The position numbers and the translations under genes are program-made. Source: Gnetum montanum (lineage: Eukaryota; Streptophyta; Gnetopsida; Gnetales; Gnetaceae). From it: 64,000 bases of DNA. The stretch is taken from the NCBI GenBank assembly GCA_015680685.1, contig MNCI01009462.1, positions 2,724 to 66,723 of the forward strand, read 5' to 3'. Positions 45,408-59,500 of the stretch are shown here, piece by piece. Position 1 is the stretch's first letter, and every line of letters begins with the position of its first letter. The notes under the pieces are model-generated. The model saw nothing but the letters and a program-made list of their open reading frames with translations. It did not search any database and had not been told where the DNA came from.

Positions 45408-48400
45408 CTAGGGCCTTAGTACTCTGCTTAAGTAATCCCGTATCTCCGGCAGTATCCGCTGAACTAAAGTTGTGTATCTGAAATAGATCAATATTGACAG
45501 TATGTCAGATACTATAGCTCTAAATACTCTAGGAAAGAATACTTAATACTGCTAAAAGCTTTACCCAGGCATGTTGGATATCTGATCATGGTGTTCAAGG
45601 AAATACAGGGCACACATATTCCCCAGTGTATTTGCATGATACGACTCCACCAAATCCAATACATTTGCCAAATTCTCGATAGTGAGATTCTGATAAAAAG
45701 TATACAGAATTCAGAATTAGGTTTAGCGTATGTGATAGTTTTACAACGAGGAACCAACATATGTAATTGGGTTGGCACTATCAAATCAAATGAATCATCA
45801 CCTTTCCAATGCAAGTTTCACACAAGCGTTTCAAACCTTCTAAAAGATATTGGTCGGCAGCCCTCAGAAGATTCTGTGCCAACATGAGTGTAACCTCTAC
45901 AGTCCCTGTGTATATAAACCTGACCCCATTTCCCAGTTAGAGCTTACTGCTGTCATATATCACTGTATCTTATGGCTGTGGTTTACTAAAACATATCATC
46001 GATGTTCACAGAAATGATTGGAAATACCTCATCATCAGTTCAAAGACATCCCAGCTAATATTTGGGATTTCGATGTCACTTGCATCTCTTTCCTGTTCAT
46101 CATCTCCCAAATGACGTTCAATATTTAGTTGATTTGTATCCCAATATGCATGTTCAAGAAATAAATGTACACACGTATGGCAGTCCAAACATCTTTATAC
46201 AGTTTAGAGTTGCTAGGAACTAGCGAATGCATACCCTATATCCACCATCAAACATAGCACGAAATGCATCTGAGGATGCTAGAAGTGCAATTCTGTGAGC
46301 GTGGAATCTTCTGCCTGCATTTCACCAGTGCTGTGAGCAGTTTCTTCAAAACAACAGTGATTTACACATGTATCTTCAGAGGTAGTTTATAGTTTGCTTG
46401 AAATAGAGACTTGAGAAAACAAGGAGCACCTTCAACCAAAAAAGTCACATCCGACAATACAGTGCTATTGACGTATTTTTCTCCCAAATATACCTGGACC
46501 AACACAAGAAAGATTATGCAATAGAAAATCATATTGTATCTATAAAAACAAGTTAAACTTGTATCTATAAACAAAATGCAATTTAAGTTTTCCAGTAAAG
46601 AATATAATTTGCTACAGCCGATAAACTAACAGCTCCAACCCAATGACTAAGATAATTTGGCAGATTGCAATACTACATTTATCCATGGACAGACTGATTA
46701 TTTAAACACAAACCTAAAAGTCATTCTAGAAGAAAATCATTCAACTGATCCAGAGGGTCTCGCTAATTGTAATTAAACACATTCAGTTTCAGTTTATATA
46801 CACTATTTCTCCTGAAACTTGTAAATGGGCATCCAGTACATTCATTCTGGAGCAGGCTATCTTTACAAGCAGAACAAGCATTTGCACAATGTAACATCAA
46901 TATGCAGATATAACAATCATGAGTAATATCTCGTACCTTCATCAAGAAATGCATTTTAAATTCATTTACAAATTACTGCACAGATTAATTTCAAAACGGT
47001 AAATAAAGTAAAACCTGAAACATGTTTTTTTTTTTTCCAAATGTTTACAGCCACCTCCATTTTTCCTATTTTCCTTATTTCATATTTCAAGGAACAATAT
47101 AAAGAATTTCACTGCATTTCCAAAAGCATTTCAGGATAACTGAAAACAAAAGATCACGTGTTCTCCACCTGAGGCGTTGGAGGTGGTAAAGCAGCATCAA
47201 CTGGAGTCTCAGTTGTAGCCCTTTTAGCAAGCGTAAGCAAGGCAACAGCTCCATAACGTTGATGTTTCAAGCTAGAAGAAGGATCTAATAAACCAAGCAA
47301 TATCTCCAAGCCTATAGGTTCGCACAGATTTAAAAACAATGGAAACAGTAACATTATAAGCAAAAATGTTTTCCTAAGAAACCTGTACATGGTAAAGTAT
47401 ATGCTACACTATGATCATTGATATGAAGAAAATATAGACATGTTACCATTGTTCTCAATGAATATCATTCTTTGGTGACTAACAGAACAAAGATGAGCAA
47501 GAGACAACGCAACATATCTTTGAACACTTTTATCTGACACACGCATTAGATAAACCAAGTGCTTCAATACCTGCAAAGCATAAAAAAAATTATTGAAATA
47601 CTATCAGATAAACTTTTAACTCAACTTTTATGATCTAGCAGTCAATTATGGGAACTTCTGTAGTCTAAATAACATATAACTTGTTTTTCCCTTAAGTCAA
47701 ATATCATTATGTATGCAATTAAATATCATGCATTGACCAAAAGCAACACTATCAAATAAAACGACACCCTCCCTCAGATGGAAAAGGCTACATAAATTTT
47801 AAAGGAATAACTCAATTACAGTTATTCATAGCATTTACACTCATAATCTGACCAAGCATTTTAAACATTATCCGATTGGACATGTATAATGCATGCAATG
47901 CTCTTTCCTGGGCACCTACCTAATTAGCAGTTAGATATTCTGAAGGCATAGTGCTTTGTTTCCCTAGTTAAACTTGATAGTTTCTTTCTAAATTGTAATG
48001 CACGCTTAAACTCAAAAAGAGGTATTCAACAATATATGCAGGATTTTATACAGAAACTAGGGCATTCTTTTCAATAAATGCAATTGATAGAAAAGCTGCA
48101 ACTAGAAAACCAAATGGTTTAAATTATGGGGGCATGTATTAATAAAACAGATTTAGTGCAATCCGTCCCAATATTTTATGCCACTAGTTTCACTTCATAA
48201 TTATTGATAAAACTTGAAATTTTTAAAATAAGCCGAACTTAGTAACAATTATTATTGGAAATAACTTCTATGTTCTGTTGCGATAAGAAAATTCAACAAA
48301 TCTGGTTCATCACCTAAGAAACTGAACTGTAAAGAAAGATAATGAATTTAACTTTTATACTAATAGAAATCTTTCCAAAGAACCTGAATTTTATTAATGA

Positions 48401-51400
48401 TTACATTTGGTAATTTCTGTCCTTACAAGAAGTTACAATACAACAAAAAGAAGGATAATAAATTGAATTTTTATAATTTTAAAGTCTAGAAAATTGTTGA
48501 CCTCACCCTTCCTTTCATTTTTTCTTCAAGCCTTTTCAAGGTTTTTGCTACACAATCTTTTGAAGGCTGCACTCAAGATGTACATAATTGAAAATTAGAA
48601 AAAGGTACCAATTAAATAGCTTTAAAACATGTTTGCCTAAAGATATACATAGTTAAATAACTACGCTGCTTTAATTGAAATATATAAAAAGAGAAAGAAG
48701 ACAACATGTATCCATGACTTTGAATTGGCATTAAATAAACAGATATCTAGTATTATTTCACCTGAACAATTAATTCAACCTCTTGCAGCTTCTGAACACC
48801 ACCCTCTTTAATGATATCAGAAATATTATCCTTGAAAAACAAAGGAAAATCATGAAATATCAGAATAAAAAATCTTCAAGAATTAAAACTTCATAGAAAG
48901 AATAAAAACAGAAGCAAAATACTACCTCATTGTCAGCAAGTCCATACAAAGCAAAAGCAGCATTGTGCTGAAGTGACCCATTTTTAGAACTTAGAAGCTC
49001 CAACAGTGGCACTAGACCCCCATCATGGACAATCCCAGCTTGGTTGTGTGAATCCTACAATAAGAAACACACCTTTGCCAAATTGAAATGTCGTGGGACA
49101 AGTTTAAACATTGGCCTCAAAATAATTTCAGATAGATATCATAAGTATTATTTTCATGTACTATGATTGCAGAACTGCATCCAGAGGCATGGACCAATCA
49201 ATACAAATGCATCTCGAGTTTAATATCTATTAATAAAAAACCAAATTATTGTACTATTTTACAGAATGGCAAAGGCACAATTTCAAACTGCGTAAACTAT
49301 ATTATTCTATAAACAAACCTGTGCCAATCTTCCAAGAGCAAAGGCGGCCATTTCCTTTAGTTGAGGATCAGAAGACTGGAGCATCTTTGATAGAGGTCGA
49401 ACAGCACCACGTTGTACAATATGTGCCTGCACTCACATCAGTGACGTTACCATTAAAAATGTATTCCATTTCTTAGCATCAATTCATTGAAATTAAAAAT
49501 ATATTCTTGACACTCCCATATGCAAACAAGCTAGTCTCTTCAAACCTCATTCTCACAATCAAAATTTCTGTACATCTATCACCATTTTGCAAAAATCAAG
49601 CAGCTAAACATACTGTAATTTAGGATCTGTTAATACCATCAACTCCTGTGGCGGCATTTAAATAATCTAAACCCTAAACCCTAAAACACTATACTGTCAT
49701 TCCAATGTCATAAAACGGATGTCATTTGCTTATATATGATAGAGTTGCAAATGGTTTCTATCATGGCAGGTTGCATTGTGATGGTTAAACTAAATCTCTT
49801 CATCCAGTTTAATAGACCCTTTTTTTTTGTACTTAAAGAGGTGTTGTGTGAGCATCATGGGATTTAAACCCAAGACCCTCCGCATAACACACAAGGAATA
49901 GGCCCTTTAATATAGTAACAATACAGGCTTGCTAGATTAGGTTGCATTTCGTATTGTCCTGAATCTGTTACTATTACATAGTAAAAATAGTGACATGATA
50001 TCTTTCCCTTTGTCTTCCTTACTCAGTTCACACTACCTGGCTCCAGTCTCTATTTGGAATAACCTTAAAACAAATTTAAACTAAATGTCCAGCAACCCAT
50101 CAAGTTATAAAACTTATGGAAACTGAAATATTTTTATTGCATCCATCAAAATGACCTTTTTTGTCTAATAAATATAACTCAATTTCAGAAGAATCTGTTT
50201 CAGAGATTCTTTGCATCTAAGCATCGACCACTAGGATTGAACTTTGAATCTCACAGCACACAAACAAGAAACATATCAAGTAAGCCAAGTCTAAATAGTA
50301 AAAGCTAGATATAATAAATACCTTGCATTCCGGTTCTGCAGTTGCAAATTGCCCAAGAAGCAAAGCTGCTTCTCGCTGGCTTTCCTGACACCTTGAACTG
50401 TTAAGAAAATTGACCTGATTAGCACCACATAGTTAACAATGCAGGCAGAAATGACATGTAGCCATGACAATTTAAAACACCTGAAATCAGAAGAGAGCAA
50501 GAGATCAAAGAAAACTGAACTGCATACACTATCTGATCCAATATCGTCATTCTTATATAAACACAGCTTAAACTCAAATGTCAAACATAAGACAGCTCAT
50601 TTTCTAAGAGAGCCTGCTGAGCCATTTTTTTATTTTCATTTTTACAATATTTTTAATAAAGTAGCTTGCTTTCAGTTCCAAATGTTTCAATCATTTCCAA
50701 GATTAAAAAGAAAAAAGCCACATGGATGAAAATATAAATACATGTCCATTGGAATTACTTGATACACTGATAAATGTTTTGCAGGTAAATCCTTTGTTTC
50801 AATTGCTGAGCAGCAATAGCAACCTTGACATTAAAATGGCAACTTATCATAAATAAATTTCAAAGTAAAATCACCTTAAAAGACCAATGACAGGTTGCAG
50901 AGCACCAGCTGCAAGAACTTCTTTCTTAATATTGGTAGATGAATGTACCAAATTGCCAATGACGCCAACCTGCAACGGAAAATTTCAAAAACCAAAAAAT
51001 AATTAATTTTACAGAAGATATCGCTTACACTTTTTTCTGTAATGTAATCCATCAGTAGTGGCTACATAATATTTTTTACTTTTAATTCAAACGTATTATC
51101 TTACTGTTATGTATCCACTCCGAAACACAACCAAAATGCTAATAGTCCCTCCTTGGCAAAACTATATTTTACTTACATCAAAATGTTTCCTCCACTGATT
51201 TATCTATTTAGAGGGCGAAGCTTGAGCAGATAACCAAACCATTAACAGTTCCCATACTAAACACATAGGTGATTGAAAAATTGAAGGTCCCTCCAGAGAA
51301 AAAATATACTTTACTTGCATCAAAATAATTCCCCCATTGATTTTTCTAAGTACTGGCCAAAGCTTGCACAGATAACCAAACAATTAACGGTCCCCAGATT

Positions 51401-54400
51401 AAACACCGGCTTGTGGACCTAACAGAACGTTCAAAAGGCATACTTTCCATCAATGGATCTAAAACCATACTAGTATGAATAAATACTATGTGATGAAAGG
51501 CATAACTATAACTTAACTGAACTGCATTGGTCTATTACATCCATGTGTGGAAGCCCCAACAATTTATCTGACATGGTTTCATTTCAGCCATTATGTTTTG
51601 CACAATGCCTGAATAGCATATAACTAGTTAGAATTCAACCTATGACTTGTACGATGGAAGTGACAGGACTTACTAAGAAGCTATACCTTATGGATGTATG
51701 GATAACATTTACAATCAACAGTTTCCCTTTGCATACAAGGGATGTGAGGCATAATTAAGTTCCCCAATAGTTAGGCATACAAATAAAAAATTTTATTCTG
51801 GGTGGGTTGCGTTCTAAAGAGAATACTAAACTAACCGCCTCATAATGAATTCCAACATCCTCAGACCGCAGCATGAATATAAGAATTGGAAGTGCACCAC
51901 ATTCCACTATCTGTAAAAGCCATCATGAACATGCCAACATAAAAGATTAAAATATTAGAGTATAACAATTACAGACATTGGAATAAAAATTACATAATAA
52001 AAGTGATTGGGTGGGATTGGTAACCTGATGTTTATTTGCCTCATTTTTAAATGCCAAAGTCCGCAATGCAGCTGCTGCTGCTCTCTGCACTTTAACATCA
52101 GAGGATTCAAGCAAATCAACTAGAGGTAGAATGCCTCCTTCAGTCCTGCAAATAAAGTTACTAACTTTAACAATGTTTAACCATGATTAAATCCTATTTA
52201 TCTCTTACAAAAGCAGCTCATAAACCTGATGGAACTTTTGATGGTACAATTTTCATGGGCAAGATTTGTAATTGCATCAGCAGCTCTGCGCAGAACACTG
52301 TTTACCACACGATCATTGCAACCATTCCCACGTCTTTTTAGCAAAGATACAAGACAGGTAAGAGCCCCTGCATCTGCAATAACAGACTGATGCTCGGGCT
52401 GCTTGAAAAGAGAAAAGAAATCATTCATTATATTCATATCAAAATGTTAAAAGAAATTACATGTTAAACACACCTCAAATATCGAACAAAGCTGACACAA
52501 TTTTAAAACAAAAGGACAACTTACACAGGTGTGCAAAGTCATAGACAAGCTACAACTTACGAGTACAACTTGATCAACAGTGATAAGCAATTTTATTTAT
52601 AATCATTGACATTTTCATAAGTTACAACATTGGAAATCTCCACATTTATTATTAATAAAAACTATTCCAAAAACCATAGATTATGACATTACATAAAACA
52701 TTTTATCCATTCAATGCTAGGCTTTGCAAATTTTAAAATGTGCTAAATTGTCAATGAATTATTACAAAATCACAAGGCTGGTTCACTTTGAACTCTAGTT
52801 CCCATCTTGGGTAAGCTCTACTAGGTGTCCGATTCACGATGGAGAGGATTCCCAAATATGTATGCCTTATGTGCAGTCAATATTGATGTGTGATTCTTCA
52901 ATTCTTTGAGTGTTTGGTGTTTGTGGCTTTATAAATCCAATGTCTATATCTTTTACATCCTCAATTTACATTTGGACAGATCATTAATCAAGGTTTTCAT
53001 AGGATAAACAAAGTTGGTGATAGCACTTAATATGCAATACCCACGCTAGTTTTCATTTCCACCACAAGTGATGCATTCCTTTAAATCTTCTCGGCAAAGT
53101 ATTCTGCAAAATGAAGACAGAACTTTGCATGGTTCACTTTGTGTTGTTTATCCACTAATCACCACACATATAGAGCCTCCTAATTAAAACGCAGCAAATT
53201 ATCTAGGTCCATCAAATGTTTTCCAAAAAACCAATCCACTTGCGAACATCATGAGAAAATGGATTTTCTTAGCTCTTGAGTTCATAGACGCTAAATATTC
53301 AGGTTTTAGCTCGTATTCTTGTTCACATGTCATTAGTACCTTTGTAATAAAAAGTCATTTTTACCTCTAGGCAGCAGTTCAAGAATGTCCAACAAAAACA
53401 TCATGCTAGCCCACATAATGACCATGCTAGATCTAATTATGTCCTGACAGATAACTCTTCAGACCAACAGAATCATCTGATGATGGTGGACAAACTTTCA
53501 ATTTGCATCGTACAAGCACTTGCTAACATTAAAACAGGATTTCAACCAACAAAAATCTTTGTTGAATGAACTTTGCATACTTACTTCTAGAGCATCCTGA
53601 AAGTAATCTATAACTTAAAATACAGAAACTAAATTTCAACATTCTCCTAAAACTATAAAGTATACAAATGTTAAGAATAACAACACAAAAAATTTGGTTA
53701 CCAATGAATCCGAATGGGTACCACAAGTCCTAGATAACAATGCTTATTCATTGTATACAGAGTATCAAAAAATAACACCATTGGGACACCTTCCTTGAAA
53801 CACATACAACTAGTGCATTAACATTGTAGTAATAAGCATGAATAAGGCAAACATAATCACACCTTCACTGCAAACAATCCTATAGCTAGTGCAGCCTCTT
53901 TCTCAACTTCATGTTCCAATGCAATGGGTCCTTCCTCGTCTCCAAGAGGAGGAGCCTCTAGATGTTGAACTAAAGCGGGAATAGCTCCAGCGTTGACAAC
54001 AGTATCAACATGCTCTTCTGATATAAACCCAAGTCATGCAGGAGATTAGACATAAGCAAACATAACAAAACAAAGTACAGTTCCCATAAAAAGTGTTTTG
54101 TGGGCGGGATTATAAGTACACAAGAAAAAATTGATAACCTATCATCATCATCACTATCCTTGTCCCAACAAAATGTGGTCAGCAAAAAAATTGATAAATA
54201 AAACAACAAAATAAAACCAATAAAACAATAGATTATAATGACCATAATATTTCAATAAACATCTGCTTTCCCAATATTAAAATTTAATTAGGGTATATAG
54301 AAAGAGATTTCTGTATATGTTTCAAGGTGGTTATTAAACCTCTGACAGGGATTTTTAAAAATGCAAGCTTAAAAGTTTCACACAAAGAAAGCAGATGAAG

Positions 54401-56024
54401 CAAACATTCAAAAAGGGTAAGCTGAATAATCAAATATCACAAACTGCCAGTTTAAATATAGGCCCCAAGCAGCTGCAACTGCAACCTGTAAACCCTTTGC
54501 ATAATTTGTACGTTACATTTTGGGCAATAGAATTGGAATAGACTAAAAAGATCTCTATATTAGCAGAAAAGATATCCATATTAAACTTAAATGGGATTTT
54601 TAAATTTTCTTTCTTTGTTAGCAAAGTGTGAAATGCACATTCGGAACTCGATAAGAAAAGCTGCCCAAATTAGGAGATGAGATGTTAATCAAAAACTCTC
54701 ATCTAAATTACTGTTAAGGTAGTTAATTTGGTTCTCACAAATCTTGGAAGACATTTAGCCGATCTCTTTAAGTTGATATCTACAAATGATACTAAACATC
54801 AACTGAAATAATATAAGGTTAATGCAGGTCTAAAGCCGGGAATATACCAGGATGAAAACATGCTTTCAGAGTTTAAGAATAGACATGTAGGAAGATACCA
54901 CAGATTCGAGCACGACACAGACAAAAAACGCATGAGAAGAAAAAAGTATAAGCAAGGGAAAGACACCTACAAGTGGACAACAGAAGATCAAAAATATGAA
55001 TTTTTAAAGATACGTATGTTGAACCGCATGTTAAAAACCCTCCCGAAGAAACGTGCAGATTGGACCACATCTTTAAAACCTTCCAACAGTTTAGCAAAGG
55101 AGCATTGGTAAATTTTTTGCCACAATTAGGGTGCAAAACATCGTGTAACAGAAATTTTTGCAAAAAGATTTTTGCCGCTAGTTAGTTTTCCATGTCTGAC
55201 CCATTTAACTTTTTTTTCTTTAATTTCCAAATCACTTGAACCCGATCTCGTGTATTCACATAATATGCAAACACAGCTAGCTTGAGGATGCTTCAACCTG
55301 CACCAACTGATAGAATAAGGCCACGGGACACGCTAATGCTCATAATTATCGCCAGGAGAGAAGAAATCAAAGTGATAATAGTGGCAAATAAACGCTAAAC
55401 GCATGCCACAAAAGGCGATGAAAAAAATGTGGACGGACAACATAGCCAAACGAAAGGAATTCGAAGGGCGAAAAGAAAACAAAACTTAAAACATTAGCGG
55501 CAAGTAGACAGCCAGAGCCTTTAGAACATCCAAATAACCCCAACAACAAGGAAAATAAGTGAAGTAAACTATTCCAGTGACGAAACTCCAGTACCGAAAT
55601 TCAAAATCTCACATACCGACAATAAATAAACCCAAAATAAAAAGTCACAAAACACGGCGAGAAGTCAAAGAGGTCAGCAAAAACAAATATAATAAAACGG
55701 AAAAACAGCACTTGATGAAAGATGAGTTAGGGTTCGATTCGATTCGATTCGATTCGGCTCACCGTGCTTGGCAAACTCAGCAAGCGCGTGTGCGGCCCGG
55801 CGAGCCACGAGGCGATCGGCCTCACGCCACGAAAAGCTCGAATTGAGCTTGGACACCTGAAGTTCCACTTCCTGCGGCAGCAACGCCGTCGACGATGAAG
55901 AAGTACAAGCAACGCCAACGCTCTGCTGTCGTTGCTGCTGCTGCGACGACGACGACGACGACGACGACGATTCCAGCAAAGTTTCCGCAAGTTTACGCTT
56001 GTGGCCCTTTCTCTCGCTCTCCAT
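45408..56024 (-). CDS. ARIA: ARM-repeat/BTB protein, ARIA/ABAP1-like, 19 exons, intact
   Basis: Exons on minus, first to last: 55763-56024, 53863-54017, 52226-52398, 52025-52145, 51836-51910, 50875-50969, 50322-50391, 49319-49426, 48926-49054, 48762-48830, 48507-48566, 47447-47570, 47169-47311, 46430-46493, 46235-46314, 46028-46092, 45802-45919, 45565-45689, 45408-45477. They sum to 2106 nt, 701 residues plus TAG. All junctions are GT-AG and all phases close. Residues 1-50 are basic, then Ser/Gln-rich; about 55-525 are armadillo repeats; about 535-640 is a BTB domain (LSDVTFLVEG, FHAHRIALLASSDAFRAMF, IPNISWDVFELMMR, AADQYLLEGLKRLCE). Arabidopsis ARIA (about 710 residues) binds the ABA factor ABF2; ABAP1 limits DNA replication licensing. 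BTB proteins often serve as CUL3 ligase adaptors. ARIA versus ABAP1 orthology is not separable by eye. Confidence 0.95.
49825..49905 (-). repeat. tRNA-like/SINE-like fragment in intron 7 of the ARIA-like gene
   Basis: The minus strand carries GGGTTTAAATCCCATGATG, like a pol III B box, and ends in a poly-A/T tract at 49820 (tttttttt on plus). Weak evidence; no second copy in the window. Confidence 0.3.
55736..55757. repeat. (GAATC)n pentanucleotide microsatellite at the exon-1 splice donor
   Basis: gattcgattcgattcgattcgg on plus, that is, GAATC units on minus starting 5 nt after the GT of the first donor (AAGCACG|GTGAGC). Confidence 0.85.
55935..55972 (-). repeat. Coding trinucleotide repeat (poly-Ser/poly-Gln tract)
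   Basis: (TCG)n followed by CAG units on minus encodes a run of Ser then Gln near residues 18-33 of the ARIA-like protein. This is a length-variable, probably disordered N-terminus. ARM repeats begin after it. Confidence 0.85.
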
Positions 56025-56152
56025 TAAACCAGAGAAACGCCGCCCAAGCAAAGCAAAACGAAACCAAAAAAAACAAAAAACAAAATCACATAGAAAGACC
56101 AGACTTTCTCTCTCTCTGCTCTGCAACTCAGCGCAAAGAAGAAGCAGCAGCC
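56025..56152. promoter_or_regulatory. Short intergenic region, possible bidirectional promoter/5' UTRs
   Basis: 128 bp separate the minus-strand ATG (56024) from a plus-strand ATG in good context (gcagccATGGCA, 56153). The interval is pyrimidine-rich on plus (ctctctctctctgctctg) and AAAC-rich. No TATA box is evident. If the plus ORF is not real, the promoter extends further right. Confidence 0.4.
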
Positions 56153-56326
56153 ATGGCAGAGCAGGAGGAGGAGGATCTTCTTGTGTTTCTCAAAAAGGTC
56201 TGCCTCGGCAACGGCCAGGACCAGGGCCAGGGCCAGGGCTCAAGATTTTTAGCGGAAAAATCACGAAATCGAAAACGAATCCAGCCGCGCCAAACAGGAA
56301 GCGAAAATTTCCAGGCGCGCTGCTAA
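56153..56326 (+). CDS. Possible first exon of a divergent gene (57-codon ORF)
   Basis: MAEQEEEDLLVFLKKVCLG, then a Gly/Gln stretch and a basic tail. The start context is strong and it lies in a GC-rich island next to the ARIA-like promoter. No homologue recognised. No downstream plus-strand exons could be found in 56.3-60 kb, and AAAAAG|GTCTGC at about 56196 is a possible donor. It may instead be 5' flank of the minus-strand gene. Confidence 0.25.
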   Translation: MAEQEEEDLLVFLKKVCLGNGQDQGQGQGSRFLAEKSRNRKRIQPRQTGSENFQARC

Positions 56327-56512
56327 TTTGCCGCAAGCATGCACAATTAATTTTTTCTTCTTTTTTTTTTTGTTCGCTTTGCTTTGGCTTCCGCGAAACG
56401 CCGAATCTGGCGGTTTCGCGGACGACCTTGCCTGGATTTTGGTGGTTTGTGTTCCTTTGTTATTTGCAAAGTTCGCCTCTGCTTGTGCTTCTACTTTGAG
56501 ACACACAGAAAA

Positions 56513-56545
56513 GCAGAGGCAGAGGCAGAGGCAGAGGCAGAAGAA
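56513..56545. repeat. (GCAGAG)n hexanucleotide microsatellite
   Basis: agcagaggcagaggcagaggcagaggcagaag, about five units. Confidence 0.8.
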
Positions 56546-59500
56546 ACGAGGCAGGCAATGACTGAATGAGAGATGAGAGAGATATGATGATGATGATGAT
56601 TATGATTATTAGATGGAGTCTTCCTTTGTGACCCTCCCTCTCAAGTTTTTCCATTTCTCGGATGTTTATTACAATACTGGTCAGAGTGGTCGTGGTGGTG
56701 ACGGTGGCGGTGGTGAGGTTTTCCGGCGGTTTTGAATTGGGTGGGACCCTCCTGCCACGCGTATTACACCAGCTGGAGCTCTGCTGTACTCGTCAGTCTG
56801 ACTTGTCTGTTGTCGGGACGAATAGCCGAGCTTGGCTTGGCTTGTCTTGCCTGATAATTTCTCCTTGTTACGTGACGTCACGTGAGGTGAGGCTATGGTA
56901 CAAGGTATTTAGTGGGGATATATATATATATATGTATGTATGCTGTTGTTCCTCGGAAGTGCATGTAAATTTCCTGGGGACATCTTTATTGTTCTTACTA
57001 GGGCAGATGCATGCTTATGCTCAACCTGTATGTAATATGCACAAGATTAAGAAAAAAAAATTTAACTCTTTTTAGAGAAAGCAAAAATTGAAAACTAAAA
57101 TGCTTAACTTCGAAAGTTATAAATTTGAACTTGCAACCTCCATGCTATTATTCTGCTCACCTTGGTTCCCACCCATGCTTATCCATGGTCATGATAGATG
57201 ATGGCCATCAAATATACATGTGCTTACAACGTTTATATGTTAAGGAAGTTTTTGTGCTCTTCCTTACTGCTCATGTACCTTGACGTGATGATGTTTTGTC
57301 ATCATCATTGCAAGGATGATATGATTATGGCGTGAATTTAGCAAAATTATGAATAGGTCCTCATTCAGCTAATGCATAGCCCAAATTGACAAAATTTCCT
57401 AACATTTGGTTTAGTTAGGTCACCTTTGGGCATTACTTATAAATGATACAATTACCTTGCAAAGATAGTTTTGTAACACTTCTTTGTAATAACTTTGCTA
57501 GTTTGTTAGTGTTTACTCATTCACAGAAAACATGTCTTGTTGGCGGATCAAAGGTTGTTTCCCTTCAAAATAGTGGTCGGATGAGGGTGGAGAACTCAAC
57601 AGGTTCCATGCTATCACAACCATCATTAAAAAACTACATTGGCCTTGAATCCTTTATGTACTTTGTCATAAACATACGTAGGCTTATGAAGGAGCTTTGG
57701 CTTTGATGCTCAGGCCACCATCCTTCTTTTTGAAAGCAAGGCATAAGGGTAGATGCGCTAAAGTAGGAACATGTCTTAGCTCATATAGGAAAATGGTTTT
57801 TGTTGTAGTTGTGTATGTTTGTTGTGGTCATGTGTATGTGTGTTGTGTTGGTCATGCCACGTATATGATTTCATATAGTGTACTTGATACACTCCTAACT
57901 CATGGACTAATGTGTGCTTATGTGGTTTGTGGAAGTTCTATGAACATTGACACATAGTCTATCTTGGGTCCACTCTAGGAAGTTTGGCTAGTTTTGGACT
58001 CAAGAGTGCTACCAAACAATGCTTTGCAAGAGCAACATCATTACACACACCTTGTAGAAATAATTAGGCCACCTTAAAGAATCCTTAAACCCAATAAACT
58101 TTTTATTCAACACTAAACTTGAATACATTTATGTACTGGCTTAGAAGAGATTCAAAATATGGCCATCTTAACACTAAGGTATTAGCCTAGTAGTGTGGAT
58201 CTTGGCCCAATAACCCGAGGTCATAGATTCGATTCTACTCTAAGTATAAACTTCTATAAATTTTGGGATGTACCTATGTTTCAATTATTTTGGGTTCTAA
58301 CACCCCAAAATGAAACATTTTCGAGCAATAAATGAGCATCATAAAGCATACTCTCAGTTGTACACCCTAGTCTCAATTCCACTCTGTCATATGAGTATTT
58401 GACAATACCAAACATAGTGAAAAAGTATGACAAAGAATAGGTTGTAATTTCTTATGCTTATTTGTTACTCAAAGATGTTGACATTTTTTATTTTCTCTTG
58501 ACCTTATAGCTAATAAACAACTAAGCTAGTAGCAGTAGCATCCTAATCATGAATAATATAATATTATTATTATAATCACAAGACTATTTAGTACAAGGTT
58601 AAAAATAAACGAAGATTATTATTTTTGTTATGGATCAAGTGGTATGAACTCGTTGATGACTATAGAACACTACTTTCAACAAAAAAAATTTGTAACAGTT
58701 TGCACATTTATGCATACCAAAGATGCAATACATTGAGATATGCCCCACCCAAATTTACTAACTATTAAAATACTTTGTAGTAGTGTTTGCAATTGTATTT
58801 ATAGACATTTGAATTAGAAAACTATATTATGGCTTTCGTGATCTCATATTTTTGCATGTTTTAGATATTATTCTTCATCAACAATAGGCATTACATGATG
58901 ATCTCTTTATCACTTAAATTGGTTTTCGGTGATGTCGTTATCTTACCTAGAGTTTGTTGCAGGATGCAATGAGGGCTAATCTTAGTAATAGAAATAGAAA
59001 TTATCATTTGATCATTTTAGTGCATACTTGAATCATCACTAGAGCAAGGGAATGCCAAAAGTCATCCGATGCTTAGGATAATAATACCTCATGAGTGAGA
59101 TGTACAAGTGTAATATGTCAATACAACATACTTGTATATATAGGATGAGATCATAACACTCCATTACATATGTCATACATGTGATGACAATTATTAAACA
59201 TAGTAGTTTATTCAATGTTACAATTGTGGTATGTGTAATGAAGATATGTTTATCTTTTTTACATGTAACAAAGCATTATTGATGTTACCATTTTTTTTTT
59301 GAGGATTTTAATTTGTGAGGATAAAAATATTACTATTAACAATGAAAGTTATATTCAACATTAGATATGGAAATGTTGATGTTGGTTCTTAATTTTTTAA
59401 GGTTTCAAGTTGTAAGGATGAAATGTCCCTGTCAATTTAAAATAAATGTTAATGCTAACAATATAAGCTACATTCAAGGCTAGCCATGTTAAGAGTAGTA

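Noticed and set aside
55727-55990. Arg-rich minus ORF over exon 1 of the ARIA-like gene
   Set aside because: Alternative frame of the (TCG)n/(CAG)n coding repeat.
56662-57075. 137-codon plus-strand ORF with a Val-rich start
   Set aside because: It translates a (GTG/GGT) simple repeat, then unrelated sequence; no domain.
57110-57190. tRNA-like B box (ggttgcaagttcaaa on minus)
   Set aside because: No convincing A box or cloverleaf, and no second copy in the window.
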